A stretch of DNA of 9,906 bases from Planctomycetota bacterium (lineage in GTDB: Bacteria > Planctomycetota > Phycisphaerae > WQYP01). Location: NCBI GenBank assembly GCA_021838985.1, contig JAKCCC010000041.1, positions 1-9,906 on the forward strand, read 5' to 3'. The notes beneath the pieces were generated by a model. That model ran no database searches. It had not been told where the DNA came from and saw only the letters and a program-made list of their open reading frames with translations. The position numbers and the translations under genes were made by a program. Shown piece after piece: positions 6,413-9,906 of this stretch. The stretch's first letter is position 1; every line of letters starts with the position of its first letter.

Positions 6413-7111
6413 TCATGGCGTAATGCGTTCCAGCTTCCAGGAACCATCCGGCTGGTGCGAGTAACGAAAACGGTCGTGTAAGCGATGGGGTCGGCCCTGC
6501 CAGAACTCTATCCAATCAGGCTTCAATACAAACCCGCCCCAATTGGACGGCCAGGGAACATCGCCGGGGAATCGGGCGGCCATATCGTTCCATTTCTTTT
6601 CCAGCGCGGCGCGGTCGGCGACCACGTCAAACTGGTTCGACGCCCAGGCGGCCAGCTGGCTGCCGCGCGGACGTTTTCTGAAATAGGCCGCCGATTCTTC
6701 CGGCGACAATTTTCGCACCGGGCCGCCGACGCACACCTGCCGTTCCAGGTCCATCCAATAAAACGTGAGAGCCGCATGGGGATTGTCGGCCAACTCCCGG
6801 CCTTTGCGGCTGTCGTAATTGGTGTAAAACATGAAGCCGCGTTCGTCCACGCCTTTGAGTAAAACCGTGCGCGCCGACGGCCGCCCAGCCTTGTCCGCGG
6901 TGGCCAGCACCATGGCGGTGGAGTAGGCTGGCGCGTGGCCCAGGATGGCGCGCCAGAGATTAAAAAGGGCGATGCTGATTTTGCGGCCACGGCCACCGGC
7001 TGATTCGCCTGTCGCCTGCGCAAACCATTTTTGAAACTGCGCCGTCGGATTTGCCGCCAAATCCGCGCGCCGCAAGCTGCCCAGCGAATATTCCCGCCCG
7101 CATTTTACCAT
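6413..7111 (-). CDS. pdxH: Pyridoxamine/pyridoxine 5'-phosphate oxidase with an N-terminal insertion
   Basis: This is an FMN-dependent enzyme that oxidises PNP or PMP to pyridoxal 5'-phosphate. From ATG 7111 it is 232 residues long. Family blocks appear in order: REYSLGSLRRADL (6-18), SARTVLLKG (79-87), FYTNYDSRKG (95-104), RPRGSQLAAWAS (137-148), NWGGFVLKP (190-198), IEFWQGRPHRLHDR (201-214) and a C-terminal W-KLERITP. Between the early QKWF (27-30) and AMVLAT (66-71) there are about 35 residues where most homologues have roughly a dozen. This apparent insertion contains an inverted repeat in the DNA. ATG 7111 gives the family-like N-terminus; an in-frame ATG at 7132 is possible. Neither has a Shine-Dalgarno, but CATAAT lies seven bases before 7111. 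It is head-to-head with the broken reductase gene. Confidence 0.93.
   Translation of the reverse strand: MVKCGREYSLGSLRRADLAANPTAQFQKWFAQATGESAGGRGRKISIALFNLWRAILGHAPAYSTAMVLATADKAGRPSARTVLLKGVDERGFMFYTNYDSRKGRELADNPHAALTFYWMDLERQVCVGGPVRKLSPEESAAYFRKRPRGSQLAAWASNQFDVVADRAALEKKWNDMAARFPGDVPWPSNWGGFVLKPDWIEFWQGRPHRLHDRFRYSHQPDGSWKLERITP
6928..6956. repeat. Inverted repeat inside the pdxH insertion
   Basis: CTGGCGCG (6928-6935) and CGCGCCAG (6949-6956) form a perfect 8-bp inverted repeat around a 13-nt loop. It sits at the C-terminal end of the stretch of pdxH that has no counterpart in typical PdxH proteins. The match is seen directly; a link to the insertion is inference. Confidence 0.5.
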
Positions 7112-7118
7112 GCCTACA

Positions 7119-7147
7119 ATTATGCCGGTCATTCAACACACCAGCAA
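7119..7147 (-). promoter_or_regulatory. Candidate pdxH promoter, leaderless type
   Basis: On the minus strand TTGCTG (7147-7142), a 17-nt spacer and CATAAT (7124-7119, five of six matches) end seven bases before the pdxH ATG at 7111. Initiation would fall at or one base before the A of ATG, which fits the lack of a Shine-Dalgarno. This promoter would lie within the 5' end of the opposing reductase pseudogene. Confidence 0.4.
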
Positions 7148-7848
7148 GCCCATAGCAAGCCGGCCGGTCGCGGAAGGGACCGGGGCCTGGTACTGGGAAA
7201 AGCCGGCCGGATTCGCTTTTGTGGCCGGGCAATTGGGTAAACTAACCTTGGTAAATCCTCCGGAAACCGACGCCGAAGGCAAGGCCCGAGCGTTCTGCTT
7301 TATCACAGCTTCCGGCGATGATAAGATCGACGTTGCCACGCGCCTGCGCGAGACCAGCTACAAGCACGTCCTGAAGGGGCGTAAATCCGGTGAATCTATC
7401 GTGTTGGATGGCCCCTCGGCAGATGTGCGGCTGCATAACAAGGCCGCGCGTGACCGTATGCCTGGCCGGCGGCATAGGCATAACTACCATCCGTAGCATC
7501 ATCCTGGACGCCACCCCCAAAAAGCTCCCGCAAACACTATTTCACTTCTACGCCAACCGGTGACCGGAGGATGCGGCTTTTCTGGAGGAACTCCCAGCCT
7601 GGGAAAGGAAAAATCCGCATCTCCGCATCATCACCACCATGACCCAAGCCGAGAAGTCTTCGCGGTCCTGGCCCGGAGAGAGGGGCGGTTATAGACGCCG
7701 CCATGCTAACAAGACATCCGCAAGACGTGTCCGGCCGATTTATTATCTGACGGGGCCGGCCGCCATGGTGACGGCGTTGCGGACCTTCCTCAGCTCCGTG
7801 GCCGTCGGTAGCGGCGATCTGAAGACAGAAGAATGCGGCGGCTATTAA
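7122..7848 (+). pseudogene. Broken FAD/NAD(P)H oxidoreductase (ferredoxin reductase-like), frameshift plus nonsense
   Basis: The reading begins like single-domain FNR-type reductases: VAEGTGAWYWEKPAGFAFVAGQ, LTLVNPPETDAEGKARAF (FAD domain, with RAFC where RAFS is usual), then VATRLRETSYKHVLKG. At 7455 the frame shifts: a +1 base or a 2-base deletion puts the dinucleotide-binding block VCLAGGIGITTIRSI in the next frame. That frame reads LFHFYANR and meets TGA at 7561-7563, where homologues carry a residue between NR and PEDAAF, then continues PEDAAFLEELPAWERKNP, TMTQAEKSSRSW, PIYYLTGPAAMVTALRTFL and a C-terminal KTEECGGY up to TAA at 7846-7848. Both lesions interrupt conserved blocks, and the C-terminal NAD(P) part is otherwise intact, so decay is recent. 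The original start is the ATG at 7122 (or 7110); no Shine-Dalgarno is visible. The product would have transferred electrons from NAD(P)H via FAD to an unknown acceptor. Confidence 0.88.
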
Positions 7849-7879
7849 AACCGAAACGCAGCCGGTCTATAGGCGCGCT

Positions 7880-8263
7880 TTAAAGCTGTTCGGTCACCGT
7901 CTCCACTTTGACCACCAATACAGCCCGCGCCCAGGGGAATTTCGCCTTTACCGCGTCAAATTTTGCTCCGGCGGTGTGGATCACGGCCGTTCCCATAATG
8001 CCGCAGCCTTTACCGGGGCCGTGGGTGCCGCGAACCTGCCGGCTTCCACAGAGCAGCTCTATACGCGCATCGCGCGCCAAGTTCGCCTGGGTCTTGCGCA
8101 TACCCCCAACAGGAATCAAGAGCTCCTCCTGGGTGACTCCCAAGGCCCGCACGTAATCCCCCCACGTTGCCACGACATGCGGACCATCCGTACCCGCCGT
8201 CGCGATGGCGATCCATTCCGTCCGCTCCAGAACTTCCTTGCAGATCCCCGTGATTCCAGCCAT
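7880..8263 (-). CDS. PPOX-family FMN-binding split-barrel protein
   Basis: This is a 127-residue protein of the small pyridoxamine 5'-phosphate oxidase-like (FMN-binding split barrel) family. Family-like parts are the first strands (EVLERTEWIAIATAGTDGPHVV, about 10-31), a central GGMRKTQANLARDARIELLC (53-72), where KTQANL corresponds to the K-T-x-x-N-L segment near the flavin phosphate, and a final GTAVIHTAG...VLVVKVETV strand pair. It lacks the C-terminal RLHDR block of true PdxH, so it is not a PLP-synthesis enzyme; the substrate is unknown. ATG 8263 has an excellent Shine-Dalgarno (GGAGGT, five bases upstream). It converges on the reductase pseudogene, 31 bp from its end, and may be read from a promoter near 8681 through an upstream interrupted frame. 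Confidence 0.88.
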   Translation of the reverse strand: MAGITGICKEVLERTEWIAIATAGTDGPHVVATWGDYVRALGVTQEELLIPVGGMRKTQANLARDARIELLCGSRQVRGTHGPGKGCGIMGTAVIHTAGAKFDAVKAKFPWARAVLVVKVETVTEQL

Positions 8264-8518
8264 GTTGCACCTCCGTTTGATCAGCCTGGGGTGAAAAGCA
8301 CGTCATCTTCCCCGCGCCAGCGCACACCGGTTTCGTCTTTCGGTCCGCACAGGGCGTCCGGACACGCCCGGAGCACATATCCGGCTCCGCACGGAGAGGT
8401 GAACCCAGGGGTTCTCGCCGGCATATTCCGCAACGCGGTTTCGCACCTGCCGTGATCGACTACTCAGGCGGTAACACTGCCAGACGCACCAAGATGCGCT
8501 ATGCTTGCAGTCGTGGCC

Positions 8519-8544
8519 GAACCCCTAACCAGAACCCCTAACCT
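8519..8544. repeat. Tandem 13-nt repeat
   Basis: Two copies of GAACCCCTAACC are seen at 8519-8530 and 8532-8543, a 13-nt period. They are exact over 12 bases. The arrangement resembles a pair of direct half-sites for a DNA-binding protein, but no regulator is implied. Confidence 0.6.
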
Positions 8545-8551
8545 AAGGTTA
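8539..8551. promoter_or_regulatory. Palindrome, possible operator
   Basis: TAACCTAAGGTTA is a perfect 6+1+6 inverted repeat overlapping the second copy of the 13-nt repeat. It lies about 100 bp downstream of the predicted minus-strand transcription start near 8646 and upstream of the PPOX gene. A regulatory role is a guess from symmetry alone. Confidence 0.3.
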
Positions 8552-8652
8552 CCCAAGCCATCGCAACCAAAGTATAAGAGCGGTACGATGGCCTTCCTAT
8601 TCAAGCTCCGGATCGACATGCCAGCCCCGCGCGGCAAGACGCCTCGTGGGTT

Positions 8653-8681
8653 ATTTTAGGCAGGCATACACAAGATATCAA
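8653..8681 (-). promoter_or_regulatory. Sigma70-type promoter reading toward the PPOX gene
   Basis: On the minus strand TTGATA (8681-8676, five of six matches) is followed by a 17-nt spacer and TAAAAT (8658-8653, five of six). The predicted transcription start is about 8646. The first good coding sequence downstream is the PPOX gene at 8263, leaving about 380 nt of leader or small open frames. Confidence 0.5.
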
Positions 8682-8993
8682 GAGCTTTTTAGACTATTTT
8701 TACCGAGTTCGTGACGCGGCTATTGGCGCCGTTTCTGCCCCCCGGCGCCCCAGCCCCGCGTCTTCTCCCGGAGCCATCATCAGGTCCCACGGTGAAACAT
8801 ATTGCGTTAACCATGGGTGCGCCGATGGCCCGTAGTGTACCAGGCGGGTCGGGCATTCGTCGCCCTCCACAAAGGAGCACCATCGACATTCCCGGCTCCG
8901 GCGCGCGGGCCGACGGTCCTTCAGACGTCACCTCTTGCTCCACCGCAGGGCGGTGCGGCGGGTTGCACGGCGGGGAACCGGCCAGGTCGCCGG

Positions 8994-9022
8994 TTGCGAT
9001 GCATATCGTTCTGCGATATAAT
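8994..9022 (+). promoter_or_regulatory. marR promoter
   Basis: TTGCGA (8994-8999, four of six), a 17-nt spacer and a perfect TATAAT (9017-9022) predict transcription from about 9029. This leaves a leader of about 33 nt before the marR ATG at 9062. The promoter lies inside the longer frame that could be drawn from 8711, which argues that the upstream part of that frame is not translated. Confidence 0.68.
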
Positions 9023-9061
9023 TCCAGCGAACTTAAGGAGCGCCGTCCGGGCTATCAGGCC

Positions 9062-9523
9062 ATGAAGCCGAGGCAAAGACAACAGATTCCACCAGCGCAT
9101 TACGAGGCGTTAGCCGAGTGGCGTTATGCCTTACGCCAATTCGCGCGTTTCAGTGAAAACGCGGCGCGGGCGGCGGGGCTGACCCCGCAGCAGCATCAGG
9201 CGCTCCTGGCGATCAAGGGATTTTCGGAGTCGCAGCGCATGACGATCCGGAATCTGGCCGAGCGGCTGCAGATCCTGCACCATAGCACGGTCGGTTTGGT
9301 GAACCGACTGCAGCGGCAGGGATATGTCCGCCGAATCGCGGACCGGACGGATCGGCGGCAGGTTCGGCTGACTTTGACCAGTCGTGGTGAGGCGGTGCTG
9401 GAAAAGCTGTCCGCCGTCCACCGGGAACAATTACGGCGTATCGGGCCACAATTGACAGATTTTTTAGGGCGGCTGCGCGACGATGGCGCCGGTGCCGAGG
9501 GCCGGGTGAGCGAGGGCGGTTGA
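9062..9523 (+). CDS. MarR-family winged-helix transcriptional regulator
   Basis: This is a 153-residue protein, typical for the family. After an N-terminal dimerisation helix (HYEALAEWRYALRQFARFSE, 13-32) comes AAGLTPQQHQALLAIKG (37-53). The winged-helix domain follows: TIRNLAERLQI (61-71), the recognition helix around HHSTVGLVNRLQRQGYV (73-89) and the wing RIADRTDRRQVRLTLTSRG (91-109) with the conserved D-x-R-D/R-R pattern. A last helix pair (112-138) completes the dimer interface. These dimers usually repress neighbouring efflux or catabolic genes until a small phenolic or lipophilic ligand binds. ATG 9062 is chosen because the promoter at 8994-9022 excludes earlier starts; AAGGAG at 9035-9040 is 21 bases away, too far for a normal Shine-Dalgarno, leaving only a weak AGG nearby. 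A palindrome begins 20 bp after its stop. Confidence 0.93.
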   Translation: MKPRQRQQIPPAHYEALAEWRYALRQFARFSENAARAAGLTPQQHQALLAIKGFSESQRMTIRNLAERLQILHHSTVGLVNRLQRQGYVRRIADRTDRRQVRLTLTSRGEAVLEKLSAVHREQLRRIGPQLTDFLGRLRDDGAGAEGRVSEGG

Positions 9524-9556
9524 CTTTATGATATTAGGGTATAATAGTATACTATT
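9520..9556 (+). promoter_or_regulatory. Promoter-like boxes overlapped by a 14-bp perfect palindrome (candidate MarR operator)
   Basis: TTGACT (9520-9525) overlaps the marR stop codon, and TATAAT (9540-9545) follows with a short 14-nt spacer. The palindrome AATAGTATACTATT (9543-9556) is perfect over 14 bp, overlaps the 3' half of the TATAAT box and contains an alternative -10, TATACT (9548-9553). MarR-family dimers bind AT-rich palindromes of about this size, often over the promoter. The spacing to the -35 is poor for either -10, so the promoter is less certain than the palindrome. Confidence 0.5.
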
Positions 9557-9757
9557 GGCAGCAAAAAGCCGGCTTCGCACCGATAGATTGTCACCGGACA
9601 TGGGTCGGCTCGGCAACCGCGGGCGGATAAGGTGTGCTGACATTTGAGGATGGCTTCTGGCCGCAGCAGAGCGCGCTATGGCCTTTACAGGTTCAGCCTC
9701 GCTGACGACCCGAGGCCGGAGGTCAGGCGACCCCCGGCTATTGGCCGGGAGTTTTTC
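9557..9757 (+). ncRNA. Possible regulatory leader or small RNA ending in a terminator
   Basis: About 200 nt without a gene lie between the palindrome and an intrinsic terminator. A 10-bp palindrome AAGCCGGCTT occurs at 9566-9575. Two alternative pairings are visible near the 3' end: GCCTCG (9696-9701) with CGAGGC (9711-9716), or GCCGG (9715-9719) with CCGGC (9734-9738). The second would disrupt the terminator. It could be a transcription-attenuated 5' leader of the downstream gene, a free small RNA, or simply the marR 3' untranslated region. Confidence 0.3.
9733..9756 (+). terminator. Intrinsic terminator
   Basis: CCCGGC (9733-9738), loop TATTG and GCCGGG (9744-9749) form a 6-bp GC stem followed by AG and five T residues (9752-9756). 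No T-run lies on the other side, so it acts on plus-strand transcription. It stands between marR and the next gene, 58 bp before that gene's ATG. Confidence 0.7.
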
Positions 9758-9814
9758 AGGATCGCGGCGGCGGTTGTCGGTGTAGATACGCCCCACGGAC
9801 CGGATAGGATGGGT

Positions 9815-9906
9815 ATGGCCCTACGAGTATTGCCGCTATTTTTACTGCTGGCGGGGATTGCCGTCGCGGTCTTCCTGTGGATCGCCGTTTCGACCCGGCA
9901 GGTGGT
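9815..9906 (+). CDS. N-terminus of a membrane-anchored protein, possibly an efflux adaptor; cut by window edge
   Basis: Thirty codons are visible from ATG 9815, open to the window edge. A short basic start (MALR) is followed by a hydrophobic stretch of about 21 residues (VLPLFLLLAGIAVAVFLWIAV) and a polar turn (STRQV), the pattern of a signal anchor with the bulk of the protein in the periplasm. AGGA lies five bases upstream, which favours this ATG over the in-frame ATG at 9809. MarR genes are very often followed by HlyD/RND periplasmic adaptor genes, which begin like this. That identity is inferred from context only; an MCE-type or other anchored protein is equally compatible. Expression probably depends on the palindrome and terminator upstream. 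Confidence 0.6.
   Translation, partial: MALRVLPLFLLLAGIAVAVFLWIAVSTRQV

Larger units (their letters stand above)
8281..8619 (-). other. Interrupted open frame upstream of the PPOX gene (one in-frame TGA)
   Basis: From ATG 8619 (GGGG five bases upstream, about 27 nt after a predicted transcription start) the frame runs 51 codons to TGA at 8466-8464, then stays open for 60 more codons to TGA at 8283-8281. The final stop is 17 bp before the PPOX gene's ATG. The distal part contains an ATG at 8424 that would give a 47-residue peptide with three cysteines and a protein-like C-terminus (GVRWRGEDDVLFTPG). I recognise no family. Options are two small proteins, a nonsense-mutated gene, or a non-coding leader that is open by chance in GC-rich DNA. 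No convincing selenocysteine-type hairpin follows the first TGA. Confidence 0.22.
8264..8993. other. Long stretch with no convincing gene
   Basis: About 730 bp lie between the PPOX gene start and the marR promoter. Several frames are open for 60-100 codons, but none has both a ribosome-binding site and a recognisable motif. What can be seen is a minus-strand promoter at 8653-8681, the interrupted frame 8281-8619, a 13-nt tandem repeat, a 13-bp palindrome, and hairpins in 8352-8369 (GGGCGT/ACGCCC) and 8384-8395 (CTCCG/CGGAG). Positions 8690-8993 hold nothing I can name. Confidence 0.5.

Noticed and set aside
7561..7563. In-frame TGA in the reductase as a selenocysteine or recoded codon
   Set aside because: The site lies in a non-catalytic NR-x-PEDAAF stretch, several intact genes here end in TGA, and a separate frameshift shows the gene is decaying.
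8264..8646. Known riboswitch classes in the PPOX leader
   Set aside because: I looked for cobalamin, FMN, SAM and Moco core motifs and found none; a covariance-model scan (Infernal/Rfam) would be the decisive test.
8710..8940. Minus-strand open frame with a C-x2-C-x7-C pattern (around 8880)
   Set aside because: No start codon with a ribosome-binding site, no fourth metal ligand and no recognisable family; open by chance in GC-rich DNA.
8711..9061. N-terminal extension of the MarR frame
   Set aside because: It contains a near-consensus promoter (8994-9022), has no family-like sequence, and the MarR fold is complete from 9062.
9464..9796. Minus-strand open frame across the marR 3' end and leader
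   Set aside because: It covers the palindrome and terminator, is rich in Arg/Pro/Ser without motifs, and is antisense to marR.

Overview
The window looks like chromosomal DNA from a GC-rich Gram-negative bacterium. The gene set is housekeeping plus general metabolism: ndk, pdxH, a cardiolipin-synthase-type enzyme, a cupin, a corrinoid-type URO-D protein, a large TPR glycosyltransferase-like membrane protein and a MarR regulator. The multi-pass TPR protein and the orphan URO-D-family methyltransferase are common in Planctomycetota/Verrucomicrobiota-type genomes and Acidobacteriota. That placement is a low-confidence inference. There is no rRNA, tRNA, phage, transposase or CRISPR array. TGA is used normally as a stop codon.

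Layout. (1) Positions 1-1859, minus strand: ndk, then a cupin protein overlapping it by ATGA, then a cardiolipin synthase/PLD gene that runs off the left edge. This is probably one operon. (2) Positions 2000-4288, plus strand: a 762-residue membrane protein with a C-terminal TPR array, divergent from ndk, carrying an in-frame palindromic insertion. (3) Positions 4289-4702: a gene-less convergent spacer. (4) Positions 4703-6077, minus strand: a URO-D/MtaA-type methyltransferase with, upstream of it, a 48-residue single-span membrane protein that has a strong Shine-Dalgarno. (5) Positions 6413-8263: a flavin cluster. pdxH (minus) is head-to-head with a broken FAD/NAD(P)H reductase (plus, one frameshift and one nonsense codon), which converges on a small intact FMN-binding split-barrel protein (minus). 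(6) Positions 8264-8993: no convincing gene, but a good minus-strand promoter, an interrupted open frame, a 13-nt tandem repeat and a palindrome. (7) Positions 8994-9906, plus strand: a near-consensus promoter, a marR-family gene, a perfect 14-bp palindrome touching a TATAAT box, a roughly 200-nt leader ending in an intrinsic terminator, and the start of a membrane-anchored protein that runs off the right edge.

How the parts may work together. The right-hand block reads as a local regulatory circuit: a MarR repressor, an operator just behind its stop codon, and a possibly attenuated downstream membrane gene of efflux-adaptor type. The flavin cluster suggests a once functional reductase/flavoprotein neighbourhood that is now decaying in the middle. 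Three genes (ndk, the TPR protein, pdxH) lack a convincing Shine-Dalgarno or have a weak one, but have a -10-like hexamer 7-8 nt before the ATG, which raises the possibility of leaderless transcripts. I found no clear previously undescribed multi-gene system. The best leads are the marR-operator-leader-terminator arrangement, two in-frame palindrome-bearing insertions in conserved proteins, and the interrupted frame upstream of the FMN-binding gene.
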